Source: G963923955 sp963923955 (GTDB lineage Bacteria > Pseudomonadota > Gammaproteobacteria > Eutrophobiales > Eutrophobiaceae). Taken from it: DNA of 64,000 nucleotides. This document shows, piece by piece, positions 32,689 through 49,128 of this stretch; the first letter of the stretch is position 1; every line of letters begins with the position of its first letter. Below the pieces are notes generated by a model. It did not search any database and was not told the DNA's origin. It worked only from the letters and a program-made list of their open reading frames with translations. The DNA lies in assembly GCA_963923955.1 (NCBI GenBank), contig OZ000552.1, forward strand, positions 434,001 through 498,000. Direction: 5' to 3'. The position numbers and the translations under genes were made by a program.

Positions 32689-33879
32689 ATGGCAAAGGCG
32701 AAATTCGAACGCACCAAGCCGCATGTGAATGTGGGTACTATTGGTCATGTGGATCATGGCAAGACCACCTTAACCGCAGCCATTACCAAGGTAATGAGCG
32801 CCCAGCATGGCGGTGAGGTTCGCGCCTATGACCAGATCGACAACGCCCCGGAAGAGCGCGAGCGCGGCATCACCATCGCCACCGCCCATGTGGAGTATGA
32901 GAGCAAAGCCCGACACTACGCCCATGTCGATTGCCCCGGCCATGCCGATTATGTGAAGAACATGATCACCGGTGCGGCGCAGATGGACGGTGCTATCTTA
33001 GTCGTCAGCGCGGCGGACGGCCCCATGCCGCAGACCCGGGAGCATATCCTCTTGGCCCGGCAAGTGGGCGTGCCCTACATCGTCGTCTATCTCAACAAGG
33101 CCGATCAGGTGGATGATGCCGAACTGTTGGAACTGGTCGAGATGGAAGTGCGGGAACTCTTGGACAGCTACGAATTCCCCGGCGATGACACCCCCCTGGT
33201 GACGGGTTCCGCCCTGAAGGCCCTGGAAGGCGATGACAGCGACATTGGCGTACCCTCCGTTGAGAAACTGGTGGCGGCCATGGATGAGTACATCCCGGAA
33301 CCGGAGCGCCCCGTTGACCAGCCTTTCCTACTTCCCATCGAAGACGTCTTCTCCATCAGTGGCCGGGGGACTGTGGTCACCGGTCGGGTGGAGCGCGGCA
33401 TCGTCAAGGTGGGCGAAGAGATAGAGATTGTGGGGATTAAAGACACCACCAAGACCACCTGCACCGGGGTGGAGATGTTCCGCAAGCTCTTGGACGAAGG
33501 CCGGGCGGGGGATAACGTAGGCGTCTTACTGCGCGGCACCAAGCGGGATGAAGTAGAGCGTGGCCAGGTACTGTGCCGGCCGGGCTCCATCACCCCGCAC
33601 ACCGGCTTTGAGGCCGAAGTCTATGTCCTATCCAAAGAAGAAGGTGGGCGCCATACCCCCTTCTTTGCCAATTACCGGCCGCAATTCTACTTTCGCACCA
33701 CCGATGTTACCGGTGCCGTGGCCTTGCCGGAGGGTACGGAGATGGTCATGCCGGGCGATAACATCCAGTTGCGGGTGAGCTTAATCGCCCCCATTGCCAT
33801 GGAAGAGGGCTTACGCTTTGCCATCCGGGAAGGCGGGCGCACGGTGGGCGCGGGGGTTGTTACGAAGATTGTGGAGTAG
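32689..33879 (+). CDS. tuf: Elongation factor Tu, copy 1
   Basis: EF-Tu brings aminoacyl-tRNA to the ribosome as a GTP complex. The 396-residue protein shows G1 GHVDHGKT, the RGITIATAHVEYE switch 1, G3 DCPGHADY and G4 NKAD (most bacteria have NKCD), then the two beta-barrel domains. ATG 32689 follows TTAAGGAGAG; a TTG two codons earlier is rejected. Bases 32701-33878 match copy 2 at 49141-50318 except at two synonymous positions. The proteins differ only at residue 4 (Ala here, Gln there). Co-transcribed with three upstream tRNAs. Confidence 0.98.
   Translation: MAKAKFERTKPHVNVGTIGHVDHGKTTLTAAITKVMSAQHGGEVRAYDQIDNAPEERERGITIATAHVEYESKARHYAHVDCPGHADYVKNMITGAAQMDGAILVVSAADGPMPQTREHILLARQVGVPYIVVYLNKADQVDDAELLELVEMEVRELLDSYEFPGDDTPLVTGSALKALEGDDSDIGVPSVEKLVAAMDEYIPEPERPVDQPFLLPIEDVFSISGRGTVVTGRVERGIVKVGEEIEIVGIKDTTKTTCTGVEMFRKLLDEGRAGDNVGVLLRGTKRDEVERGQVLCRPGSITPHTGFEAEVYVLSKEEGGRHTPFFANYRPQFYFRTTDVTGAVALPEGTEMVMPGDNIQLRVSLIAPIAMEEGLRFAIREGGRTVGAGVVTKIVE
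32701..33878 (+). repeat. 1178-bp near-identical tuf duplication, copy A (copy B at 49141-50318)
   Basis: Line-by-line comparison of the two tuf genes finds only two differences: T33672/C50112 and T33708/C50148, both third-codon positions. Identity stops abruptly at codon 4 on the left and at the last base of the stop codon on the right (TAG versus TAA). Such sharp borders are expected from gene conversion between the two copies in direct orientation 16.4 kb apart. Confidence 0.95.
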
Positions 33880-33900
33880 GCGCGCTGCAGATAAAAGTTA

Positions 33901-33976
33901 AGGCCAGTAGCTCAATCGGCAGAGCGGCGGTCTCCAAAACCGCAGGTTGGGGGTTCGATTCCCTCCTGGCCTGCCA
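33901..33976 (+). tRNA. tRNA-Trp (anticodon CCA)
   Basis: Acceptor AGGCCAG pairs with CTGGCCT, discriminator G, CCA encoded at 33974-33976. The anticodon loop TCTCCAAAA gives CCA. It lies between tuf and secE, the same order as in many gammaproteobacteria. Confidence 0.96.
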
Positions 33977-34032
33977 ACGGCACTGGCGGGGCGAAAAAGA
34001 AAAATGCTTTTTTTATTGGACAAGGTTTGCAA

Positions 34033-34407
34033 GTGGACACCCGAGTTGAACTAAGCAACGCAAGACTGGATCTGGTGAAACTGGGCGTGGCGATCGCGAT
34101 CATGGTCGCAGCACTCGTGGGCTTTTATTATTTTGCCGAGCAGTCGCTGCTGTACCGGGTCATGGGGCTGTTGGCCAGCGTGGCCGTCGCCGCCGTGATC
34201 GCCTTGCAGACCGAGCAGGGCCGGATGCTGTGGGCCTTTTTCCAAGATGCGCAGTTGGAAGTGCGCAAGGTGGTGTGGCCGACCCGCCAGGAGACTTTGC
34301 AGACAACCGGCATTGTCATTCTAATGGTGCTGATCTTCGCCGCCATCCTGTGGCTGCTGGATCTGTTATTGGGCGCGGCGATTCAGACAGTGATCGGTCA
34401 GGGCTAG
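34033..34407 (+). CDS. secE: Preprotein translocase subunit SecE
   Basis: SecE clamps SecY in the inner-membrane translocon. The 124-residue protein is the long three-span form seen in E. coli, with spans near 17-35, 43-60 and 93-118. The conserved cytoplasmic amphipathic stretch EVRKVVWPTRQETLQTT precedes the last span. GTG 34033 has CAAGG at correct spacing; a TTG at 34027 is too close to it. It is coupled to nusG 3 nt downstream. Confidence 0.94.
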   Translation: MDTRVELSNARLDLVKLGVAIAIMVAALVGFYYFAEQSLLYRVMGLLASVAVAAVIALQTEQGRMLWAFFQDAQLEVRKVVWPTRQETLQTTGIVILMVLIFAAILWLLDLLLGAAIQTVIGQG

Positions 34408-34410
34408 GCG

Positions 34411-34944
34411 ATGGCGTTGAAGTGGTATGTGGTGCATGCCTATTCCGGCTATGAGCAACATGTCATGCGCACCTTGAAAGAGCGCATCCAGCATAGCGGC
34501 CTGGAGGATCAGTTCGGCGACATCCTGGTGCCGACCGAGGAAGTCGTGGAGATGCGCGATGGCAAAAAGCGCAAGAGCGACCGCAAGTTCTTCCCGGGCT
34601 ATGTGCTGGTGCAGATGGCGATGAACGATGCGACCTGGCATCTGGTGAAAGAGGCCCCGCGCGTGCTGGGTTTCATCGGCGGCACCAGCGATAAGCCGGC
34701 GCCGATCACGGACAAGGAGGCCGATGCCATCTTGCAGAGCGTGGAAGATGGGGTGGATAAGCCCAGGCCGAAGATCCTGTTTGAACCCGGCGAGGTGGTG
34801 CGGGTCATCGACGGCCCCTTTGCCGATTTTAACGGCGTGGTGGAAGAGGTGAATTATGAAAAGAGTCGGCTGCGGGTCTCGGTGTTGATCTTCGGCCGCT
34901 CAACGCCGGTGGAGTTGGAGTTCGGCCAGGTAGAGAAAGAGTAG
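34411..34944 (+). CDS. nusG: Transcription termination/antitermination factor NusG
   Basis: NusG binds RNA polymerase and couples it to ribosomes or Rho. The 177-residue protein has the NGN domain (KWYVVHAYSGYEQHV, then FFPGYVLVQM and PRVLGFIGG) and a C-terminal KOW domain (FEPGEVVRVIDGPFADFNG, then LIFGRSTPVELEFGQVE). The secE-nusG-rplK order is universal in gammaproteobacteria. Confidence 0.97.
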   Translation: MALKWYVVHAYSGYEQHVMRTLKERIQHSGLEDQFGDILVPTEEVVEMRDGKKRKSDRKFFPGYVLVQMAMNDATWHLVKEAPRVLGFIGGTSDKPAPITDKEADAILQSVEDGVDKPRPKILFEPGEVVRVIDGPFADFNGVVEEVNYEKSRLRVSVLIFGRSTPVELEFGQVEKE

Positions 34945-35014
34945 GCCGACGAGTTTGCAAAAACGGGGCGCCGCCCGGAACGAGGTCAACCCTTCGTTAA
35001 GGAGAGAAAAAACA

Positions 35015-35446
35015 GTGGCAAAAAAAATCAGTGCCTATGTCAAGCTACAGGTGCCGGCAGGCCAGGCCAATCCCAGCCCGCCGGTCGGCCCGGCGCTCGG
35101 CCAGCATGGCCTGAACATCATGGATTTTTGCAAGACCTTTAATGCGCAGACGCAAAATGTCGAGCCGGGGCTGCCGGTGCCGGTGGTGATCACGGTCTAT
35201 GCCGATAAGAGTTTCAGCTTCATCACCAAGACCACGCCGGCCTCGCACCTGTTAAAGAAGGCCGCCGGCATTACAAGCGGCAGCGGCACGCCGAACACGA
35301 ACAAGGTCGGCAAGGTAAGCCGGGCGCAGCTGGAAGAGATCGCCAAGGCGAAAGAGGCTGATCTAAGCGCTGCTGAGCTGGAGGCCGCGGTGCGTACCAT
35401 CGCCGGCACCGCCCGCAGCATGGGCATAGAAACGGAAAGGCTATAA
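35015..35446 (+). CDS. rplK: Ribosomal protein L11 (uL11)
   Basis: L11 binds the GTPase-associated centre of 23S rRNA. The 143-residue protein starts AKKISAYVKLQVPAGQANPSP and keeps GPALGQHGLNIMDFCK (methylated region) and the C-terminal rRNA-binding part ending GTARSMGIE. GTG 35015 follows TTAAGGAGAG. A longer reading to 34955 has no family support. The stop is directly followed by the rplA ATG. Confidence 0.97.
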   Translation: MAKKISAYVKLQVPAGQANPSPPVGPALGQHGLNIMDFCKTFNAQTQNVEPGLPVPVVITVYADKSFSFITKTTPASHLLKKAAGITSGSGTPNTNKVGKVSRAQLEEIAKAKEADLSAAELEAAVRTIAGTARSMGIETERL

Positions 35447-36145
35447 ATGGCCAAGCTATCAAAACGCATGCAGTCCATTCGGGCGCGGCTGGAACCGGCG
35501 CGGCCCTATCCGGTCGACGAGGCGCTCGCCCTGTTGCGCGACTGCGCCACGGCCAAGTTTGACGAGGCGGTCGAGCTGGCCGTTAATCTGGGTGTTGATC
35601 CGCGCAAGTCCGATCAGGTCGTGCGCGGCGCCACCGTCTTGCCGCAGGGCAGCGGCAAGAGCATCAAGGTGGCCGTCTTTGCAGAAGGCGAGCAGGCGAA
35701 GGAAGCGCAAGCGGCCGGCGCGGATTATGTCGGCATGCAGGAGTTGGCTGAACAGATCCAGGGCGGTCTATCCGATTTCGGGGTGGTGATCGCCACGCCC
35801 GCGGCGATGCCTTTACTCGGCAAGCTGGGCAAGGTGCTGGGGCCCAAAGGGCTGATGCCGAACCCGAAGGTCGGCACAGTTACCAAGGAAGTCAAACAGG
35901 CGGTGGAGAACGCCAAAGGCGGGCAGGTGCGCTATCGCACGGACAAGAACGGCATCATCCATTGCGCGATTGGCAAGGCGTCTTTTGCTCCGGCCGCGCT
36001 CAAGGAGAACCTGGAAATGGTATTGCGCGATTTGGTCAAGGCAAAGCCTGGCAGCGCCAAAGGGATTTATATGAAGAAGGTCAGCTTGTCCACCACGATG
36101 GGCCCGGGGCTGCTCATCGATCAAAGTACTTTGGGGAACCTCTGA
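35447..36145 (+). CDS. rplA: Ribosomal protein L1 (uL1), C-terminus altered by a repeat element
   Basis: L1 forms the mobile L1 stalk and represses its own operon in E. coli. The 232-residue protein has typical segments (LGVDPRKSDQVVRG, GKLGKVLGPKGLMPNPKVGTV, GQVRYRTDKNGIIH, SLSTTMGPGL). The last residues LGNL and the TGA stop come from the left end of the hairpin element that starts near 36135, so the natural tail has probably been replaced. E. coli L1 has 234 residues. Confidence 0.96.
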   Translation: MAKLSKRMQSIRARLEPARPYPVDEALALLRDCATAKFDEAVELAVNLGVDPRKSDQVVRGATVLPQGSGKSIKVAVFAEGEQAKEAQAAGADYVGMQELAEQIQGGLSDFGVVIATPAAMPLLGKLGKVLGPKGLMPNPKVGTVTKEVKQAVENAKGGQVRYRTDKNGIIHCAIGKASFAPAALKENLEMVLRDLVKAKPGSAKGIYMKKVSLSTTMGPGLLIDQSTLGNL

Positions 36146-36289
36146 ACAAGTCCATCCAGGACTTGCCAGAGGACGCAAACTAAAAATGCGATTTTTAGTT
36201 TGCTCACCTTATCAATGGCTTGACGCCACTGATAAGGGCGGTACATCCGTGTACCGCAGGAAACTCTGACTTAATCAGAGTTTCCTTAG
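36135..36289. mobile_element. MITE-like element: five consecutive hairpins with matching ends
   Basis: The ends match as imperfect terminal inverted repeats: GGAACCTCTGAACAAGTC at 36135-36152 and, on the other strand, GGAAACTCTGATTAAGTC from 36285 (15 of 18 equal). Inside are five hairpins: CCTCTG..CAAGTCC/GGACTTG..CAGAGG (36139-36172); a perfect 13-bp stem GCAAACTAAAAAT/ATTTTTAGTTTGC with a 3-nt loop (36175-36203); CCTTATCA/TGATAAGG enclosing TGGC/GCCA (36207-36237); GCGGTAC/GTACCGC (36238-36257); and a perfect 12-bp stem AGGAAACTCTGA/TCAGAGTTTCCT (36258-36286). It codes for nothing and no clear target-site duplication is seen. Such elements are mobilised in trans by a transposase. It occupies the usual place of the L10 leader RNA and could itself shape rplJ expression. 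Confidence 0.7.
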
Positions 36290-36318
36290 CGATGTAATGC
36301 GTTAATAGGAGAGAAGTT

Positions 36319-36843
36319 GTGAGTATCACGCTGGCGCAAAAGAAGCAGATCGTTGCAGAGGTGGCCGCGGTGGCGGCGCGGGCGCCGGCGGCCGTGGCGG
36401 CGGAATATACGGGCTTGAATGTAGCAGCCATGACGGCGCTGCGTGAAAAGGCGCGCAATGCCGGCATTTGCCTGAAGGTAGTTCGCAATACCCTGGCGCG
36501 CCGGGCGCTGGCCGGCTCGAAGTTTGAATGTATGCAGGACGCGCTGGTCGGCCCCCTGCTGCTGGCCTTTTCCAATGATGAGCCGGGCTCGGCGGCGAAG
36601 GTGGTGCGGGATTTCGCCAAGGAAAACGACAAGCTGGTGGTCAGGCTGATCGCGCTGGACGGGCAGTTGCTGGAGGTTGATGCGCTGGAGCGCCTGGCCG
36701 CGATGCCGTCTCAGGATGAGGCGCGGGCCATGTTGCTCGGCCTGTTGCAGGCGCCATTAGCCAAGTTTGTCCGTACCCTCGCCGAGCCGCCGGCCAAGTT
36801 TGCACGTCTGCTGGCCGCCCACCGGGATCAACAAGAATCTTAA
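36319..36843 (+). CDS. rplJ: Ribosomal protein L10 (uL10)
   Basis: L10 anchors the L7/L12 stalk on the ribosome. The 174-residue protein starts SITLAQKKQIVAEVA and has LRVV-type core (ICLKVVRNTLARRAL), GPLLLAFSNDEPGSAAKV and a C-terminal helix that holds L12 dimers (LAKFVRTLAEPPAKFARLLAAH). The start codon is GTG with AGGAGAG upstream. L10 normally autoregulates through its leader RNA, but here that region is filled by the hairpin element. Confidence 0.96.
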   Translation: MSITLAQKKQIVAEVAAVAARAPAAVAAEYTGLNVAAMTALREKARNAGICLKVVRNTLARRALAGSKFECMQDALVGPLLLAFSNDEPGSAAKVVRDFAKENDKLVVRLIALDGQLLEVDALERLAAMPSQDEARAMLLGLLQAPLAKFVRTLAEPPAKFARLLAAHRDQQES

Positions 36844-36882
36844 TTCATAAGTAATCACTGTTAATTTTTGAGGAGTTTGAAA

Positions 36883-37263
36883 ATGGCTGTATCACGAGAA
36901 GAAATTAAACAGAGCTTGGGTCAGATGCCGGTACTGGAACTGGTGGAATTGATCAAGGAGTTGGAAGAGGACTGGGGCGTCTCAGCAGCGGCCCCGGTGG
37001 CCGTTGCCGCCGCCCCGGCTGCGGCGGAAGCCGAAGCCGCCGCGGAAGAAAAGACCGAGTTCGATGTGGTGCTGACCGGCTTTGGGGAGAACAAGGTGGC
37101 GGTGATCAAGGTCGTGCGAGTGCTGACCGGCCTGGGCTTAAAAGAGGCAAAGGGCCTGGTGGAAGCCGCGCCAGCGCCGATCAAGGAAGGCGTTGGCAAG
37201 GATGAGGCCGAAGAGATTAAGAAGCAGCTGGAGGACATCGGCGCCGCGGTTGAAGTCAAATAA
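36883..37263 (+). CDS. rplL: Ribosomal protein L7/L12 (bL12)
   Basis: L12 forms the flexible stalk that recruits translation GTPases. The 126-residue protein has an N-terminal dimerisation helix (QMPVLELVELIKELEEDWG), an Ala/Glu-rich hinge (AAPVAVAAAPAAAEAEAAAE) and the C-terminal factor-binding domain (KTEFDVVLTGFGENKVAVIKVVR, GLGLKEAKGLVE). ATG 36883 follows GAGGAG at good spacing; an earlier TTG frame extension is rejected. Confidence 0.97.
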   Translation: MAVSREEIKQSLGQMPVLELVELIKELEEDWGVSAAAPVAVAAAPAAAEAEAAAEEKTEFDVVLTGFGENKVAVIKVVRVLTGLGLKEAKGLVEAAPAPIKEGVGKDEAEEIKKQLEDIGAAVEVK

Positions 37264-37282
37264 ACAAGGCGTCTCGTTCGCC

Positions 37283-37308
37283 CCGGCAAGACCCGCTGCC
37301 GGTTTTTT
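37283..37308 (+). terminator. Intrinsic terminator or attenuator between rplL and rpoB
   Basis: CCGGCA (37283-37288) and TGCCGG (37297-37302) form a 6-bp GC-rich stem with loop AGACCCGC, followed by six T. It lies 20 nt after rplL. In E. coli a partial terminator at the same place reduces rpoBC transcription relative to the ribosomal genes; the same role is likely here. Confidence 0.75.
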
Positions 37309-37419
37309 GTCTGGTGCATTTGTTGCCGGGTGCATTCTTTGTCCGCGTCGGTGCTTGGAACAGCGGCAACCTGCGCGCGAGGCGGCAACCATCGGTAGTG
37401 ATCAATCTGAGGATGTGTA

Positions 37420-41565
<4,146 letters not shown>

Positions 41566-41618
41566 GTCTCATCAAAAATTTTTCACGCACACCTAAAATT
41601 GTGGAGGCAGTGAGTTAA

Positions 41619-45851
<4,233 letters not shown>

Positions 45852-45880
45852 ATTTGCCCTGAATTTACAACAATAATCGG

Positions 45881-45910
45881 TTGACAGGTCGCCATCATAA
45901 GCCGTAGAAT
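45881..45910 (+). promoter_or_regulatory. Sigma-70 promoter of the str operon
   Basis: TTGACA (45881-45886) and TAGAAT (45905-45910) are separated by 18 bp, with AT-rich sequence before the -35 box. This starts the transcript for rpsL-rpsG-fusA-tuf and probably the S10 genes beyond. The leader is long, about 200 nt, and the rest of the 268-bp rpoC-rpsL gap holds little else: a small inverted repeat GCGTC/GACGC at 46078-46090. No rpoC terminator is visible before the promoter. Confidence 0.75.
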
Positions 45911-46119
45911 CCCGCCCCTTTTTAACGGGCTGTGGGGGCTTAGGTGTAGGCCTGTTAGTAGTTTTTAAGTCTGGCAAAAGAAGCGCTTGGGGATTTAAGC
46001 TGGGATTCTGGGGATGTCCCAAGCGATTCGCCGGCCATCATCGTCGATCCATTTTTTTAACTTAGCACTTGCGTGAGGCGTCATTGACGCAAACAAACAG
46101 AGGATAAGGTTTTAGCAAG

Positions 46120-46494
46120 ATGGCAACCGTGAACCAGTTGGTACGCAAACCGCGCCGCCGGCAACGCGCCAAGAGCAATGTGCCGGCGCTGGAGAGTTGT
46201 CCGCAAAAGCGCGGCGTGTGTACGCGCGTCTATACCACCACGCCCAAGAAGCCCAATTCGGCCTTGCGCAAGGTGGCGCGCGTGCGCCTGACCAACGGCC
46301 AGGAAGTGACCACCTACATCGGCGGCGAGGGGCATAACTTGCAAGAGCACTCGGTGATCTTGATCCGCGGCGGGCGGGTGAAGGACTTACCCGGTGTGCG
46401 CTATCATGCCGTACGCGGCACCTTGGACACCTCCGGCGTGGCCGACCGGCGGCAAGGGCGATCCAAGTACGGCGCCAAGCGCCCGAAGTCATAA
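46120..46494 (+). CDS. rpsL: Ribosomal protein S12 (uS12)
   Basis: S12 checks codon-anticodon pairing at the decoding site. The 124-residue protein is the usual length. The streptomycin loops TTPKKPNSALRK (Lys43) and GGRVKDLPGVRYH are wild type, which predicts sensitivity, and the RimO target Asp is in the second loop. First gene of the str operon. Confidence 0.98.
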   Translation: MATVNQLVRKPRRRQRAKSNVPALESCPQKRGVCTRVYTTTPKKPNSALRKVARVRLTNGQEVTTYIGGEGHNLQEHSVILIRGGRVKDLPGVRYHAVRGTLDTSGVADRRQGRSKYGAKRPKS

Positions 46495-46522
46495 CCCAAG
46501 TCCTAAACGTAGAGCCAAGCCC

Positions 46523-46993
46523 ATGTCACGCCGCCGAGTCGCCGAGAAACGTGCCATCCTGCCGGATCCTAAATACGGCGATCAGGTGCTGGCCAAGTTC
46601 ATCAACATGCTCATGCAAAGCGGCAAGAAATCCATTGCCGAGAAGATCGTCTATGGCGCCTTAGATGAGATGAGCAAGCGCAAAAAGATGGACGCCCTGA
46701 GCCTGTTTAACCGCGCGCTGGAGAACGTCCGCCCCATCGTGGAGGTGAAGTCGCGGCGCGTCGGCGGTGCGACCTACCAGATCCCGGTGGAGGTGCGCCA
46801 GGATCGGAGCATGACGCTGGCCATGCGCTGGCTGGTGGATTCTTCCAAAAAACGCAATGAGAAAAACATGGGCCTGCGCTTGGCCGGCGAGCTCATGGAT
46901 GCGGCCGATAATCGGGGCACGGCGATCAAAAAACGCGAAGACACGCACCGGATGGCCGAGGCCAACAAGGCCTTCTCGCATTATCGCTGGTAG
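46523..46993 (+). CDS. rpsG: Ribosomal protein S7 (uS7)
   Basis: S7 nucleates assembly of the 30S head. The 156-residue protein starts MSRRRVAEKRAILPDPKYGD and contains FINMLMQSGKKSIAEKIVY, VKSRRVGGATYQIPVEVR and the C-terminal EANKAFSHYRW. An in-frame region back to 46394 lies inside rpsL and is not part of S7. It ends 9 nt before fusA. Confidence 0.97.
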   Translation: MSRRRVAEKRAILPDPKYGDQVLAKFINMLMQSGKKSIAEKIVYGALDEMSKRKKMDALSLFNRALENVRPIVEVKSRRVGGATYQIPVEVRQDRSMTLAMRWLVDSSKKRNEKNMGLRLAGELMDAADNRGTAIKKREDTHRMAEANKAFSHYRW

Positions 46994-47002
46994 GGTATCC
47001 TC

Positions 47003-49105
47003 ATGCCAAGAACCACCCCCATCGAGCGCTATCGCAACATCGGCATCATGGCGCACATTGACGCCGGCAAGACCACGACCACCGAGCGCATCCTGTACTA
47101 CACCGGCGTCTCGCACAAGATCGGCGAGGTGCATGATGGCGCCGCCACCATGGACTGGATGGAGCAAGAGCAGGAGCGCGGCATCACCATTACCTCCGCC
47201 GCAACGACCTGCTTCTGGCAGGGCATGGCGCAGCAGTATCCGCAGCACCGCATCAACATCATCGACACGCCCGGCCATGTGGATTTCACCATCGAAGTGG
47301 AACGCTCCCTGCGCGTCCTGGACGGCGCCTGCGCGGTGTTTTGTGCGGTCGGCGGGGTCGAGCCGCAGTCCGAGACCGTCTGGCGCCAGGCCACTCGCTA
47401 TGCCGTGCCGCGCCTGGCCTTCGTGAATAAGATGGATCGCGCCGGCGCGGATTTTCTGCGCGTGATAAACCAGATCCGCGAGCGCCTGGGCAGCCACCCG
47501 GTGCCGGTGCAGATGCCCATTGGCGCGGAAGACACCTTCAAGGGCGTGGTTGATCTGATCAAGATGAAGGCCATTTACTGGGAAGACCAGAACATGGGCA
47601 TGCGCTTTGAGGAGCAGGAAATTCCGGCGGCGATGCTGGCCGACTGCGAGTACTGGCGCGAGCAGCTATTAGAGGCCGCGGCGGAAGCCAATGAAGATCT
47701 GATGGAGGCTTACCTTGAGCAGGGCGCGCTGAGCGAGGCGCAGATCAGGCAGGGCCTGCGGCTGCGCACCTTAAGCAATGAGATCGTGCCGACCCTGTGC
47801 GGTTCGGCCTTTAAGAACAAGGGCGTACAGTCCATGCTCGATGCCGTGATCGACTACATGCCGGCGCCGACGGATGTGCCGGCGATCAAGGGGATTTTGG
47901 ATGATGCCGCCGAGACGGAAGCCGCGCGCGAGTCATCAGACGATGCGCCCTTTGCCTCGCTGGCCTTTAAGATCGCAACCGATCCTTTCGTTGGCACCCT
48001 GACCTTCTTTCGAGTCTATTCCGGCGTCTTAAAATCCGGCGATACCTTATACAACCCGGTGAAGGCCAAGAAGGAGCGCATCGGCCGCATCTTGCAGATG
48101 CATGCCAACAGCCGCGAAGAGATCAAAGAGGTGCGCGCCGGCGACATTGCCGCCGCCGTGGGCCTAAAAGACGTCACTACCGGCGACACCCTGTGCGCGG
48201 CGAACAGCGTGATTACCTTGGAGCGCATGGAGTTCCCCGAGCCGGTCATCGCCGTGGCGGTGGAGCCGAAGACCAAGCCGGATCAGGAAAAGATGGGCAT
48301 TGCTTTAGGCAAGCTGGCGCAGGAGGATCCGTCCTTCCGCGTACATACCGATGAAGAGTCCGGCCAGACGATTATCTCCGGCATGGGCGAGTTGCACCTG
48401 GAGATTATCGTGGATCGCATGAAGCGCGAGTTCAAGGTGGAGGCCAATGTCGGCAAGCCGCAGGTCGCCTATCGGGAGACGGTGCGCAAGCTGCTGGAGA
48501 AGGCCGAAGGGCGCTTTGTTCGCCAGAGCGGCGGGCGCGGCCAGTACGGCCATGTGCTGCTGAAGATCGAACCGCAGGAGCCGGGCGCCGGCTATGAGTT
48601 TGTGAATGAAATCGTCGGCGGCGTGGTGCCCAAGGAATACATCCCAGCGGTCGATAAGGGCATTCAGGAGCAGATGGAGAACGGCATCTTGGCCGGTTAT
48701 CCGGTCGTTGACGTCAAGGTTACCTTGTATGACGGCTCCTACCACGAGGTCGATTCCAGCGAGTTGGCCTTTAAGATCGCAGGCTCTATGGGTTTTAAGG
48801 AGGGCGCCAAGCAGGCCAACCCGGTCTTGCTGGAGCCGGTGATGAATGTAGAAGTCGTCACCCCGGAAGACTATCTGGGGGCGGTTACGGGGGATCTAAA
48901 TCGGCGCCGCGGCATGTTGCAGGGCACGGAAGAATCCCCAGCCGGCAAGGTCATCAAGGCCGAAGTGCCGTTGTCCGAGATGTTCGGCTATGCCACCGAT
49001 CTGCGCTCGGCCACCCAGGGGCGGGCGACCTATACGATGGAGTTCGGCAAATACAGCCAGGTTCCGCCCAACATTGCGGCGGGGATCATCAGTAAAAATC
49101 AATAG
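47003..49105 (+). CDS. fusA: Elongation factor G
   Basis: EF-G drives translocation. The 700-residue protein has G1 AHIDAGKTTTTER, the switch I EQERGITITSAA, G3 DTPGHVDF and G4 NKMDR, then domain II, the domain III ribosome-contact part and domain IV (RGQYGHVLLKI, GGVVPKEYIPAVDKGI), ending with domain V (AEVPLSEMFGYATDLRSATQGRA). Residues match the standard FusA rather than a paralogue. Confidence 0.98.
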   Translation: MPRTTPIERYRNIGIMAHIDAGKTTTTERILYYTGVSHKIGEVHDGAATMDWMEQEQERGITITSAATTCFWQGMAQQYPQHRINIIDTPGHVDFTIEVERSLRVLDGACAVFCAVGGVEPQSETVWRQATRYAVPRLAFVNKMDRAGADFLRVINQIRERLGSHPVPVQMPIGAEDTFKGVVDLIKMKAIYWEDQNMGMRFEEQEIPAAMLADCEYWREQLLEAAAEANEDLMEAYLEQGALSEAQIRQGLRLRTLSNEIVPTLCGSAFKNKGVQSMLDAVIDYMPAPTDVPAIKGILDDAAETEAARESSDDAPFASLAFKIATDPFVGTLTFFRVYSGVLKSGDTLYNPVKAKKERIGRILQMHANSREEIKEVRAGDIAAAVGLKDVTTGDTLCAANSVITLERMEFPEPVIAVAVEPKTKPDQEKMGIALGKLAQEDPSFRVHTDEESGQTIISGMGELHLEIIVDRMKREFKVEANVGKPQVAYRETVRKLLEKAEGRFVRQSGGRGQYGHVLLKIEPQEPGAGYEFVNEIVGGVVPKEYIPAVDKGIQEQMENGILAGYPVVDVKVTLYDGSYHEVDSSELAFKIAGSMGFKEGAKQANPVLLEPVMNVEVVTPEDYLGAVTGDLNRRRGMLQGTEESPAGKVIKAEVPLSEMFGYATDLRSATQGRATYTMEFGKYSQVPPNIAAGIISKNQ

Positions 49106-49128
49106 TAAAAGCAAATGAGGTAAAGAGA

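Noticed and set aside
36146..36318. Interpretation as a standard L10 leader RNA
   Set aside because: The position fits, but the perfect stems, matching outer ends and a shared 13-mer elsewhere fit an inserted repeat better, and I could not find the conserved L10-binding sequence. A remaining regulatory role is not excluded.
46661..47497. Long minus-strand open frame (278 codons) opposite rpsG and fusA
   Set aside because: It is the antisense of two highly conserved genes with GC-rich codons, has no family resemblance, and no upstream signal. The same applies to minus-strand frames at 44136-44909, 38341-39084 and 160-717.
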